A DNA stretch of 64,000 bases from Lepas anatifera (taxonomy: Eukaryota; Arthropoda; Thecostraca; Lepadidae). Below the pieces are notes generated by a model, which was given only the letters and a program-made list of their open reading frames with translations, searched no databases and was not told where the DNA came from. Where the stretch lies: the NCBI GenBank assembly GCA_034440635.1, contig JAOTON010000386.1:806001-870000 (forward strand), written 5' to 3'. Made by a program: the position numbers and the translations under genes. Positions 10,125 through 21,681 of this stretch are shown here, in pieces. Positions within the stretch are counted from its first letter, which is position 1, and every line of letters starts with the position of its first letter.

Positions 10125-11040
10125 AGTAGCGTAGCCGAGGGGTTCTAGGAGTCCGAGCACCCCCTTTGGGCCAATCTGAACTACTGCAAAGCATTCTCTG
10201 ATAACGAGGCCCCCAGAATTATTCTCGGAAGCCCGTGAAGATTCGTTCTCAGGGCGTCCCGAGTCGGCCTCAGCCCCCCCCCATGAGGGTCAGTCTCAAG
10301 ACCCCCGAAAGTAGATTTCAGGGGGTCCCTGAGATTTAGTTTTAGGGGATCCCGAAAGTCGGTCTCAGGGGCCCCAGAGTCGGTCTCAGGGGGGCCGAGC
10401 TCGTCCCAGGGTCCCCCAGAGAGTGGTTCTCAGGGTCCCGCGACAGTCTATTTCAGAGGGCTTCATGAGAGTCAGTCTCAGAGAACCCCAAGAGTCGGTC
10501 AAGGGGACCCCGAGGGTCAGTCTTAGAGGACCCTCGATATTCGGTCCCATAGTCTTACGGGCGTCTTTCTCAAGAGTCAATATTTACTTTCAGGTGGCCC
10601 CGAGAGTTAATCTGGGGGTCCGAGAGTTAGTCTCATTTGATCCGCAGAGTGCTGGTCTCAGGAGGCCCCCGAGGGGTAATCTTGGGAACCCTCGAGATTT
10701 AGCCTGAGGCTATGCCCCCCTAGTTGTTGCATAAAGGGGCCCTGAGAGTCAATCTCAGGGAGCACCTAAAAGTTAGCCTCAGAGTGCTCCCGGGAGCTTG
10801 TCTTCGGTTCGTCCAAGAGCTAATTTTGGGCCTTTGACAGTAATTCCCAGATGTGCTCCCGAATTTTTTCCTCACGGGCCCCTGAGTTAGCCTTAGGCCT
10901 CGGAAGGCTAATCTGGACTTCCCGAGAGGCAGTCTTAGGAGTGCCGTGCCAAATACTCAGTCTCAGGGGTGCTTCCACGCCTCCCTCCTCGAGTGTTAGT
11001 CTCAGGGGGCGCCCCAGGGTTGGTCTCAGAGGGTTGGCAT
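10125..11040 (+). repeat. minisatellite array 2, divergent duplicate of array 1 with its own head
   Basis: At 10125 a second, mutated head (AGTAGCGTAGCCGAGGGG, then TCCGAGCACCCCCTTTGG) repeats the start of array 1. It is followed by older, more diverged units of the type GAGAGTCAGTCTCAGGGGCC up to about 11035. This indicates duplication of the whole head-plus-array unit rather than one continuous array. Confidence 0.75.
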
Positions 11041-12071
11041 TTTTTTCATTTTCATACTTTTACATTTGGATTGCTATTGCTGCTGGCCATTTTTATGTTT
11101 TGACCTAGTATAGTCATCTCATAAATTATTCGACTCGTCCTAACGAGAGGAAGAAAACGGTGCCTAAGAATAGATTCTAACTGAACTCGATCAGACACTA
11201 GAGCCCAGAAACTCTTCTCTAACATGTCACGGCCTTTGACCTGTCATGACCTCAATATTGGCCTGAGCCATATAGTTTAGTCACGAATTTTTATAAGCTT
11301 TTCACCAGTGTCCACTCTTTTTCGCTATCCCGCATAGTGCCGAGTTCGAGGGGTGGGGGTGTTCAAACACCGAGTTCATGGCGAAGGTGGCTCGGAGGCC
11401 CACCGGGGTGGTGGGGCGGTTTTTGCCCCTCTCACCCAGGTGGGGCGGTTTTTGCACTCACACCCTCGGGTTTTTCGAGTGGCAACAAAATTCTGTGGCG
11501 CGAAGCGTTGGCATACTTGGCAAACCTTATCCCAGATGTGACTTTTCCCAAAATTTTAAAGTTGGGTCGTATCAGGTCAGGTCACCAGTAAAGGTAAAGT
11601 GGCTTTTACTCCAAAAAGCTAAATATATCATAAGTAGGAACAGGGTGAATCTATTCCAGTAATACTTATATCACACAATGGCCCCATCGGGTGCTGTAAA
11701 ATTTATTCCAGGATTTCTCATCTCGATGCCGTAGGGTTACGTACGGATCATGACCTCCACGTAGGAAATGCATGGGGAAAACGTGAATTGGCCGAAAAAT
11801 GGCTCTATTTCTGCAGATACGACTTACAATAATTTCCTATTCTTCAAATAGTAGTATCCTAGGCCACTCTCCAGGTTCATGTAGCAAGTTTGGACCTGTG
11901 ACCTCTGATAGGTCATCTGGGACTTTCGTTTACTTTGGGACTTTGGGACAGATAGGTTTTCAGACTGGGGTCAATAACTTCCCAGGAAGAGATGATAAAG
12001 CTTTCATTTTGATACTATTACGTTTGGATTATTATTGCGAGTCGATTGATATTCATATTAACTATGTTAGG
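11041..12071. repeat. left half of an AGGTCA-type repeat interrupted by the I-clade LINE
   Basis: Blocks at about 11095-11260 (TTTGACCTAGTATAGTCAT, CTAACGAGAGGAAG, GAGCCCAGAAACTCTTCTCT) recur at 19040-19170, 19945-20110 and 20680-20705, so this is the same repeat family as the TTAA-flanked elements. Its continuation resumes at 19019, after the LINE. A GC-rich tandem (GGTGGGGCGGTTTTTGC, twice) lies at about 11400-11455. Confidence 0.6.
12060..12071. repeat. left target-site duplication of the I-clade LINE
   Basis: AACTATGTTAGG, identical to 19007-19018. It directly precedes the first base of the LINE. Confidence 0.85.
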
Positions 12072-13192
12072 CCCCGCAGGGGACCGATTTTCATCTGCTG
12101 GACTAGTTGGCACCTGCTGACTGGTCCGGCACATGGATAATTGGGTACGGGATGTGACGACACCCGCGACCCCAGTTGGCAGGATGGGTTTCGCCTCCCG
12201 CCTTCGGGCGAGAGGCTAAATCGAAACTGCCATCCTCATCCTTTCTTGGCCTTCCTAAATTCAAATCCCACCAACTCCTTGTTCCTTTTCCTCTTCTTTC
12301 CTTATTTCCTTGTATCTCCATGCCTTTCCACCCGTATCCTTTCTGCCCACTCCTAAACACCCCTCCTGCCCACTGTCTGCGTTGTCTGGCCCGGCGTGTC
12401 TCCGCGGGTGGCGGGGTGTGTGCACTCTTGCTCGTCTTGAGTGTGGACACCTCTGTCGCATGCGGCGCGTGTCTGGGCTGGACAGCACAGACCGACCCTC
12501 TTCCTTTCCCAACTCATAACTTCCCAGTTACCCACATTATCCCAGTATCATGAGCGTCCTTGCACGTGCCTATGATTCCTGGATGGTCTGGGTGTATGTG
12601 GGCCTCCGGCTCGTGTGGCTGGCGATTGGATCCCTCTAATCGCCGGCCCTGCGGGCCGGGGGCTCCTTCTCTCGGACCAGCCGGGAATCAGTTGTGACGA
12701 GCAGGTGGTAGTCGCCTGCTCCGATGAGGCCGTGCGAGGGCGCCTGTCTTTTAAGGTGAGCTGCGCACCGACCCGTACCCCGGGATGAAGGAGTCCTGGT
12801 AGCTGAGCTGAGGGAGGCGCTGTGTTCGTTCGTCGTCCTCTAGCAACACTCTACTTTGGTCTGGATTTCCGCAAGGGCGGGGAACTCTTGAGGGCATCGA
12901 CAAGAGAAGCAGCATTGTAAAAGTCTGTCGGCCTTTGGTGGGGCTCGGCTGCCCCTCCCTCCTTGGGTGAGGTCCCAACTTCACCCGGGGAGGGTGGGGT
13001 GTCGGGCCCCGCCCGGGGTCGTCTAGGCTAGGTGCAAGGGGGACCGTCGTTGGGGCAGGGGGTTTGGTGAGTCTCTCTCCCCCTCTGTAACGGCGGCGTT
13101 TCCCCCGTATAGCCAGCCCGTGCGTCGTCTCGCCTCGTAGCACCCTCGTCGGAAGGGGGCGCACGTGGCTGGCTGAATTTAATAACTTTCTC
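12072..13192 (+). promoter_or_regulatory. 5' leader of the I-clade LINE
   Basis: Begins CCCCGCAGGGGACCGATTTT directly after the target duplication. In this group the promoter is internal to the leader. I cannot identify a specific initiator motif. The leader is C/T-rich on the plus strand, with short ORFs of no recognisable content. Confidence 0.5.
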
Positions 13193-14815
13193 ATGGATAC
13201 AGTCAACACCGCAAACCCTTCCCCTCCCCTCCCCCATCGGGGTGGTGAGAACGAAACTGCCGGCTCTCAAAGGGTCACTCCGAAGCCCTCCCATCCACGA
13301 GTTGTGATGATTCGGGGTGTGGACTCCACCCTATCGTCACTTTCACCGTTCCAACGCAAGGAGGCATGCGACCGACTGGGTAAGGTGATGCGATGTAGCT
13401 GCCTTCGGGACGGTGTCCTGGAGGTGGAGCTCAGTAGTTCTGCAGACGCACAGCGTGCACTTGATATAACCGAACTCAGATACACAAAGCGAGAGGCTGG
13501 CCAGAGGAAAGTAGTAGCTGTGTATGTCACTATCGTACCACACAAGACTAAGAACTTTTCAAAGGGTGTCATTACATGTTTTGATCTGAAAGGAGTTTCT
13601 GAAGAGGAGATAGTAGATGGACTCACGGAAAGCGGGGTAGTGGAAGCGAGGAGAGTACGACGAAAAGTAGGAGGGATCCTTGAGGAGACAGATACTTTGA
13701 TATTGACGTTCGATAGTGTGGACCTACCAACAGATGTGAATGTAGGTTATGTTACAGTCCGAGTTAGACCCTATGTCCCCAACCCAATGCGATGCTTCTC
13801 CTGCCAGCGCTACGGACACACAGCCAAATTCTGCAAAGGAAAGAAAGTGTGTGAACGATGCGGAACAAGCGAGCACGATGGAAGGGAATGCGATGCACGA
13901 GAACTGTTTTGCATAAACTGTGAGGGACCCCATTCAGCAGGCGACAAAAATTGTCCACGTATGAAGACAGAAAAAGAAATACTTTCCATTATGGTTACAA
14001 AGCGCATCCCATTCAGAGCTGCAAAGGATACCTACGAGGCCTCCCACCCTCGGAGTTCTTATGCAGAGGCAGTACGTAGTACAGCACCCACCGTAGCGGC
14101 GTCTTCAAGGACGCCGACACCGCGGATGACCCCGGAGGAGGTCATCCGTTCCCTGACCCTGGCGGACTTTATCCGCCTGGCAGGGAGGATGGGGCTGGTC
14201 ATTTCTGGCCAGCCCGCCGCCCCGACATCACAGCCGGAGGCGGCACCTCCTCCACCCATCCCTCCCGCCCCTCCCCGCCGCCCGTGGCCACGGCTGGGGG
14301 TGGGGGCGGAGAGCAGGGACCACTCCTGCCCCCAACACCCCGTCTGAGACTCCCGCCACTCCGAGGCAAAGGGTGCCCTTGGCGACACCGGAGCCTGACC
14401 CCCTCCTGCGACTGAGGGCTGGACGACGGTGGGCAGGGGTGGGAAGCGACGTCAACTGCCGTCCCCAGTCCAGCCCCCCGTTGAAATCTCTGTTGACGGT
14501 CAGCCCTCTACTCCTGCCTTTTCTCCTCTGTCCGATAATCAGCCACCTCCGCCACCCCCACCGCCGCCGACGTCGGTTGCGGCTGTCAGGAAGCAGTTTG
14601 AGGGGTCACGGAGGGAGGATAGCACTAGGGGAAGATCTCCCACCAAACGTGTGGCATCCGGGACTCCTCCAGGCCAGCCACAACCTTCTAAAGCCCGAGC
14701 AGCATCAATAGGGACATCTAGGCCTGGGGCATCGTCTCGACCCAGGCAAAGTGGGGTGCCCTCTGCGCCCCCAAAGAAAACCTATGGGCAAGGAGGCCCA
14801 TACTGGAAATAGCAA
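13193..14815 (+). pseudogene. LINE ORF1 (gag-like nucleic-acid-binding protein), frameshifted
   Basis: The first 384 codons are open from ATG 13193. An RRM-like segment (VVMIRGVDSTL...) is followed by CCHC knuckles near residues 200-255: CFSCQRYGHTAKFC (C-x2-C-x4-H-x4-C), then CERCGTSEHDGREC and CINCEGPHSAGDKNC. ORF1 proteins of this type bind LINE RNA. The frame ends at 14347. About 14348-14430 reads sensibly in the +1 frame (ETPATPRQRVPLATPEPD), and the original frame resumes (GKRRQLPSP...) to a stop at 14810-14812. Two compensating indels are the simplest explanation. The proline-rich tail is low complexity. Confidence 0.8.
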
Positions 14816-14861
14816 GTAGCTGCTCTGGTAGGCGCTCACCCTAACTTCCACCCCCATCATT

Positions 14862-17800
14862 AACACGTTTCTGCAGTGGAACTGTCGTGGAATTCGCACT
14901 AGCGCCGGGGATCTCCAGGCTTTTATAAGATCCAGGGGACTGGCAGCTATATGCCTGCAAGAAACTAAACTCTCAGCTGAGTTCCCTTTCTCCCTTACAG
15001 GTTTTTCAATATTTCGAAAGGATTTAGAACGTAACCCAGTCGCCCACGGTGGTGTTCTTCTCGCAATCAATAATTATATACCAGCAAAGCAAATATCCTC
15101 CAAACACGGCTGCAAGCCGTGGCAGCACGTATATATATCGCTCGAAGGCAGATTTCGCTCTGCTCTATATACCTACCCCCTGGGGTAGACATGCCCACTC
15201 GTGAACTAAATTTGCTTATATCTGAGCTACCACCGCCCATCCTTCTCTTGGGAGACTTTAATGCTCACCACACCGCTTGGGGGTGTGAAGATATTAACTC
15301 TCGGGGTCGGCACCTCGATCATTTTATCCAGGGTGTGAGCCTTTGTATTTTAAACACCGGAGCACCAACACATCTTACTATTCCATCCGGTCGGGAATCG
15401 GCATTGGATCTTAGCCTTTGCAGCCCAGAGCTATCTGCTCTGTTTAGCTGGGCTGTGTGCAGTGACCCCATGGGAAGTGACCATTTCCCTGTTTTAGTGA
15501 CTTGTGACAACACATCTGTTTTAGGCACGAGACCGCAACGTTGGAAGATGAAAAATGCTGATATGTCCTTATTTAGCTCCCTCGTGGATGACTATTTGGA
15601 AACCTTTTCAACCCAAACACCGTTCACAGTCGACCAATTTACAGCTATCCTCCGAGACGCTGCTTATGCTTCTATACCGCGAACATCAAAAACCCTCGGC
15701 GACCACCGGTACCGTGGTGGAGCATGGAATGCCGTGACGCTGTCCGAGAGCGGCGGCGCGCTTACAGACAGTTTAAACGAAATTCCACTCAGCAAAACTT
15801 AAATATGTATCGGAAATCTCGAGCCGCCTGCAGGCGCACAATAAAACAAGCTAAGAGAAAATGTTGGAGAGAATACGTAGGTAAACTGAATCGATTTACG
15901 CCATTGTCTCAAGTGTTTGGTCAAATCCGCCGTATCGAAGGTAGGTCGGTCTCCACACCACTACCAACTCTGCAGATTGGTGGTAGGAATATATTCAATC
16001 CAACAGAAGTAGCCGACTGTATAGGAAATGCGATTGCACAGCGCTGTAGTTCAGTTAGGGAGGATGTCTCATTTATGCGATATAAAACCCTAGCTGAACA
16101 GAAAAGTATACATTTTGGAACCACCAGCACACTGTCATACAATAAGCCCTTTACCTTGCATGAGCTAGCGGCAGCCATTCGTGGGCTCCACCCTGTGGCC
16201 GAGGGCCCGGATTTAATTCACAATGATATGTTTAAAGCACTATCGCAGAGCGCACTCAGGGTACTGCTGGCCTCATTCAATATGATGTGGGAGTCCGGCG
16301 AATTTATACCGGCGTGGCGGGAGGCTATAGTGATACCAATCCTTAAACCTGGTAAATCTGGATTGGACCCTTTGCACTTTAGGCCGATCTCGCTTACCTC
16401 GTGCATGTGCAAGTTGTTCGAAAAAATGGTGAATGTAAGACTCGTTTGGTATTTGGAAAGCCGGGGCATCATCAATAACAACCAGTGTGGGTTTCGTAGA
16501 GGCCGCAGTACGGTGGACCACTTGGTATCACTTGACACCTCAGTGCGAATTGCATTTAAAGAGAGGCGTCACCTGGGAGCCGTCTTCTTTGACGCCATTG
16601 CCGCTTATGATACAGCGTGGCGACATGGTATCCTTTTAAAGTTGCATAAGTGTGGTATCAGAGGTCAGATGGGGCTCTTTATGAAAAATTTTTGACTGAT
16701 AGGACGTTCCGTGTCAGAGTAGGTGGTACATACTCAAACACCTTTTATCAAGAAGAAGGCATTCCGCAGGGAGCGTCTCTAGTATCTGCCTCTTCGCTCT
16801 GGCCATAAAATGACGTCACACATTCACTCCCACCTTCCATTCAGGCATCCATTTTCGTGGACGACATCGCAGTATGGGCAAAGGCTTCAACAACGCCGGC
16901 ACTTTCCGTCAGCTCCAGCTGGCCGTGAACCATCTGGAACGCTGGAGTAGTAAAAATGGATTATATTTTTCGACCGAAAAAACCGCTGGTGTTCATTTCT
17001 GTCGCAGGCGCAGGACCTGTCCGGAACCTATGGTATCGTTGCGCGGTAAAACTATCACTTTCCAACCGACAGCAAAGTTTCTCGGAGTAACGTTTGATAA
17101 ACGGCTGACATACAACGCACACATTAGGAATATACGTGACAAGTGTTTTAAATCATTGAATGCCTTGAAATGTGCATCTCGTCTATCGTACGGAGCGGAC
17201 AGGAAGACACTTCTCATTCTCTATCGGTCTCTTGTTCGTTCCAAGATGGATTACGCCTGTTTTGTATACGATTCTGCGTCGGAATCAGCTAAACGCTGTT
17301 TAGATACGATTCACCATAGTGCACTCCAGTGGCCACAGGTGCGTTTAGGACAACACCGTGCTCCAGCTTGTTGGTGGAAGCAAATGAACCACCTCTCGCA
17401 TTGCGACGGCGCCTGCTCGGGCAGCGTTACGCCTGTAAGCTGGCTCAGTCTCCGTCACACCCAACATATAACGCAGTTTTTCGCGGAACATGCTACGGCT
17501 GTTTGTGAACGTGCAAAGAGGAATCCCACTGGGCGTACGCGTCCAACGTTTCTCGGCCGAAAGTGGTATCCAGCCGAGTGTTGTGACTCATAGCGAGCTT
17601 TCAGACATCCCTCCTTGGGAACTTATCTGCCCAAAAACCGACATGACTCTCGCAGGGAAAACCAAATCCGATACTATCCCTACTGAATTTAAACAATTGG
17701 CGCTCGAACACATTGCACAGTATGCAGATCATGTGTCGTTCTACACTGACGGATCAAAAACTGATATTGGAGTGGGATGCGCTTTTGTTACGGATACAGT

Positions 17801-18560
17801 AACAAGAAATTTCCCACTTTCATCTTTTGCATCGGTTTTCACCTCTGAACTCACCGCCTTGGATAAGGCTCTATGCTTTATCGAAGTTAGTGATGCCACG
17901 AAATACGTTATTTTCACCGATAGCCTTAGCAGCATTCAAGCTGTGAGTGGTTTCAACCCAAGTGATGGACTTGTTTTAAACCTTGTCCTGCGCTTAACCC
18001 GCCTTGCCAGACTGGGAAAGTATGTAACACTCTGCTGGATCCCAAGTCATGTTGGAATACAATTGAATGAAGTGGCAGACGCAGCGGCCCGACGTGCTTC
18101 CCGTAGGCCCTGCAGGCGTGCGCAACGAATCCCCGCTAGAGATTTGTACCCATATATATGTACCCACCTTCGCCGGTATGGCAAGAACAATGGAATAATA
18201 TAATAAATAACAAGTTGAAAGTTATCAAACCTGAGATCGGTGAGTGGCCATCCTCGCTGCGGCCTAACCGCCGTGAGGAGGTGGCGTTGTGTCGATTGCG
18301 GACTGGCCACACGCTGGCCACTCACCGATATCTGTTATGCGGCGAACCTCGACCACAATGTCAGCGATGTGCGGCGCCCCTGTCGGTCCGACACGTGCTG
18401 GTCTCATGTCCGGAATATGCTAGACGCGGTCTTTGCATTTTGGCGTGCACCGGCAGGAGTCCACACTCTTAGAATTGATCGGCCGTGACTCCAGTATGGT
18501 TGAACGGGTGCTGTCCTATCTTAGAGACATTGACTTTACGATAATATTTGATCCTGGTTA
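14862..18560 (+). pseudogene. LINE ORF2: endonuclease, reverse transcriptase, RNase H
   Basis: The endonuclease starts near 14871 with LQWNCRGIR and LQETKLS. After a frameshift it continues at 15119-15580 with LLLGDFNAHHTAWGC and GSDHFPV, the catalytic blocks of the exonuclease-endonuclease-phosphatase fold. Reverse transcriptase runs from 15724: HFRPISLTSCMCKLFEKM, GFRRGRST, motif A as FFDAIAAYDTAW. A single-base shift near 16690 leads to GIPQGAS, and motif C reads FVDDIAVW at about 16850-16873. RNase H (17490-18180) has FYTDGSK, FTSELTALDKAL, IFTDSLSSIQA and NEVADAAAR, so the D-E-D-D set is visible. The C-terminal module CQRCAAPLSVRHVLVSC lies at 18358-18410. At least five shifts; non-functional. 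Confidence 0.85.
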
Positions 18561-19006
18561 AAAGCGTGTGTTGTGGTAGTCAACCGCGCTGATAGGCGCC
18601 TGGCGCCGATTTGGCGGGTCCTCCTTTCGCTCCGGGGCCTTTCAAGTCTCGGGCGACGGGGAGGGCCTCCGTTAGACGTCGGGCTTGGGTCCGGCGTCTA
18701 GGCTCCCCGCCCCCGGGCCCCTGGGTCCGTTGGCGCGGGGTGGGCGCCGGAAGTGATGCCCCGGCGCCGCGCCGGCGCCTGCCGGCGCGGTAAACCTGTT
18801 TGAATCTGTGACCATGCATCCGTACAGTGAGAATCATAACTACGATGTGAAAGAGTCACTCTTTAATGTAAATATTAGTTCACTGTAGACGAGACTTTAC
18901 TTTCCCTAAAGACAGACAAATTTATAAACTTTGACTGCAGAGAAGTGTTATGGGCGCTATATGACCTTGCAGGTTGGGCGCCCCTAAAACCAAATAATCA
19001 ATCAAT
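18561..19006 (+). other. 3' UTR of the I-clade LINE
   Basis: Contains a strongly GC-rich, self-complementary stretch (about 18590-18795) with many GGCGCC words. Then comes a conserved 3' module: TTATGGGCGCTATATGACC...GGTTGGGCGCCCC, whose GGGCGC and GCGCCC arms can pair, just before the ATCAATCAAT tail. The same 3' module is found inverted at about 44594-44665. Confidence 0.65.
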
Positions 19007-19018
19007 AACTATGTTAGG
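19007..19018. repeat. right target-site duplication of the I-clade LINE
   Basis: AACTATGTTAGG, identical to 12060-12071. Confidence 0.85.
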
Positions 19019-19269
19019 TCAGATGGTGACCTTGACCTGACCTTAGGTCACGTCATTTTTATGTCTTGACCTAGTATGACCACATCATACATCGTTCGGT
19101 TTGCCATAACGAGAGAAAGCGAATGTTGTCAAAACATTGATTCTAACTCAACTCTGTCAGACGCATATCATGATGTCATGATGTATCCTGAAAAGCTCTG
19201 TCTAATCAACCGGCCTAATAAGTGAGGACATTAAGAGGACTGAAGAGAAAATGCATTGCAAATACACTA
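19019..19269. repeat. right continuation of the AGGTCA-type repeat split by the LINE
   Basis: Resumes the host repeat with GGTGACCTTGACCTGACC and the block TTGACCTAGTATGACC followed by CGAGAGAAAG, both shared with 11095-11160. It ends next to the TTAA of copy c. Confidence 0.55.
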
Positions 19270-20289
19270 TTAACACGCGCCCCGCTGGGGGGCGAAATTC
19301 GCCCCTCCTGGTTTTTCCCAGATAGCTCAAAAAGGAAGAGACACAGAACAACGAAACTTACGGTACCTTATCCCTGATTAATTTTACCCATCTGATCAAA
19401 TTTGTGAGTTAAGGTCATGTCAGGTCAAGGAGCTATTTAGGGTCAAGTGACACGACCTCAAAACCTAAAATTACGAGTTTGAAGCAGCGCCCAGGGAACA
19501 TTAGCAAACCGATCCGTTTGAAACTTTCACAATATGATGAGGTCATAAGAGTCTACAAATCTGCTATCTCAGAATTTTGATATTGTTGACCTAAGGTGGG
19601 GTCAATTTTTTGGTCACTCCGTTATAAGTCTATGGTGAAAAATAGAATGGACTCGTTTTCAGTAAATACTGGATAGATAAAACTGAAAATCCTCAAACCG
19701 TCTATTCTTACCACGATCTTGACCATTAAGCTGGGTTTTTGAGCATCTGGCCTCTCAAAGGTCATGTCAGGTCACGGGAGCATAGAGCGATTGTTTTGCC
19801 AATAACTTATCACTGAATTGAGATAAAGCTCCCATTTTGTTTGCATTGTGCTTATATTGTCACGGGGAGTCGATTGATATGCAACGTGACCATACCAGGT
19901 CACTCTGTGACCATAACCTAGGTCGAGGTCAAGTCATTTTGACTATTTGACCTAGCAAGGTCATATTATACATCATTCGATTTGCCGCGATAAGAGGAAT
20001 TCAATGATGCATACAGATTTGCTCTAACCCCCCTGAGGGCAGATCTAGAGAGGGAAATGTGCACTGCTCTATTGTAAGCCTATGGAACATTCTTTGACCT
20101 ATGCTGACCTCAATATTGACCTGACATAAAAATTCTCCTTATAAATTCTCTTCGACTTGTCAAGAGCTTTCGAACGCCGCCCGTAATTTTCCTTTAGCTT
20201 TCGTGGGAAACGAGATACGGAGGCGGGGGCGAAAAACGACCCCCCAGCGGGGCGCGTCATGCAAGGGACCCCAGCGGGGCGCGTGTTAA
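19270..20289. mobile_element. TTAA-flanked TIR element (non-autonomous, copy c, intact)
   Basis: 1020 bp including TTAA at 19270-19273 and 20286-20289. The perfect 17-bp TIR CACGCGCCCCGCTGGGG sits directly inside each TTAA. The right end carries the TIR module twice, the inner copy about 35 bp further in (about 20240-20255). The interior is non-coding and rich in AGGTCA/TGACCT hexamers (for example 19385-19450, 19750-19775, 19890-19960). No transposase: it must be mobilised in trans. TTAA target choice points to a piggyBac-like enzyme (inference). Confidence 0.85.
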
Positions 20290-21681
20290 GAAATAAGACC
20301 TGAGAAACGAAAATGAGGAATCACGAAGACAAAAGCGAAGACTGAAAAGAGAGACCAGCCGACAAAGAACGAGAATAATTCATAATCACCGTCATCGTCA
20401 CGCCTTGTTTGTTTGTTGTTTTCCATGTTTTTTTCACCGGATTCCTTCATAAGTCACACTACCTCACCCCATGGGTTGAGCGCGGCGCCTGTGGCGACCC
20501 TCCCCTGGATAATCCTTGTCCTTCCCCATCAACCGTCCTATCCTTATCCTTATCCTACAGTGTGTTTTTGCTTAAGTTTGTCATTTATGTCCCTCATCTT
20601 CATTACGACCGGCGTCAGAATAGCCACATGGATAGTGGAGATGCTGTGTATGTCAAATATACAAATATAAATATACGCTAGAGCCCAGAAACTCTTCTCT
20701 AACCTGTCAGCTTTTGTCATTTCATGAAGGCTCTCTACCAACTTCGCATTTTTCGCCATCTCGCTGGGCTGGTCTACCAGATTTTATTAGCAAAATTGAC
20801 TTACATGGGTTCGGAAATGACGTCATAACTAGTTGACCTGATCTGACCTGATATCAACTTTCCACCAAATGTTGTCAAGTTGATCGCCTGACAGGTATGT
20901 TACGCGACGCGTCTCATTCAAATTAGACTCTGAATCATCTTTCGAAAGCCGAGGTAGAAAGGTTCAGAAATGATCCCCACGTGATGGCGAATCAAGCCTT
21001 GTTGCACCTCCTTGAACTAGATATCACCCTGATGCCCTCATTAATTATGCAATCTAATTCGAAATTTGATTTTTTAGCTAAGACAAATGTTGGCTTTTGA
21101 AAGCAATACTGGTTTGCTGCAACCGGTGATCCTGGCAATCTGTGCCGATTTCAATGGATCACAGTGAAGACAAAATAAAATGGAGTTTTTTCCCTGCAGC
21201 ACACTGAAACCTAAATTTATTGGCATAGTGTCTGTATAATTTCTAAAATTGCTGAATTGAAGTGCTTGAGAAGATGTTTTCACTGCAGAGGAACCCCACT
21301 TTATGCTTTTATTATGATTCTTAGCTCGAATAAGGGTTAAGATAAATCCATCATTATATCTTGTCTCCGCATAAATACGTCGTGTCAATATATAATTTCA
21401 TATTACACTGGCGTGAAAGGCAATAAATGTACAAACTTTGTCCCACTCATTCAGGTTTCATTTATGCGTGACTGTCAATTGTGCAGTATTCACATACTAT
21501 CAAAAAGTCACACAAGTCAAAGGAAGTTATTAAACTAAGTTAAATGCACTATGCTCGAGCAGGAAGATGATCGATCTACGTCACAAGAAGTAACGCTAAT
21601 GTAGGTCATGGAGGCGAGGACATTCTTAGACAAAGCATGGGAAATTCAGTTGTGTATAGCTGCCACTTTTAGCAAAATTCA
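20290..21681. other. unannotated interval
   Basis: Contains a second copy of the block GAGCCCAGAAACTCTTCTCT at 20684-20703 (first copy 11201-11220) and some AGGTCA-like words at 20840-20860. Otherwise there is no recognisable gene, RNA or repeat unit. ORFs at 20409-20681 are hydrophobic low-information sequence. Confidence 0.35.

Larger units (their letters stand above)
12072..19006 (+). mobile_element. I-clade LINE, apparently full-length, inactivated
   Basis: 6935 bp between perfect 12-bp target duplications. Order: a 1.1-kb 5' leader, ORF1 with CCHC zinc knuckles (13193-14815), then ORF2 with apurinic endonuclease, reverse transcriptase, RNase H and a C-terminal Cys/His module (about 14862-18480). 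A GC-rich 3' UTR ends in an ATCAATCAAT tail. RNase H after the reverse transcriptase is diagnostic of the I group. ORF1 has two compensating shifts and ORF2 at least five, so it cannot transpose. The intact duplications and complete 5' end indicate a full-length insertion that decayed in place. It landed inside an AGGTCA-rich repeat. Confidence 0.9.

Noticed and set aside
13724..14007. Minus-strand ORFs opposite LINE ORF1
   Set aside because: Shadows of the zinc-knuckle coding frame on the plus strand.
20409..20681. Two hydrophobic ORFs
   Set aside because: Short, overlapping, no signal-peptide logic or conserved motif.
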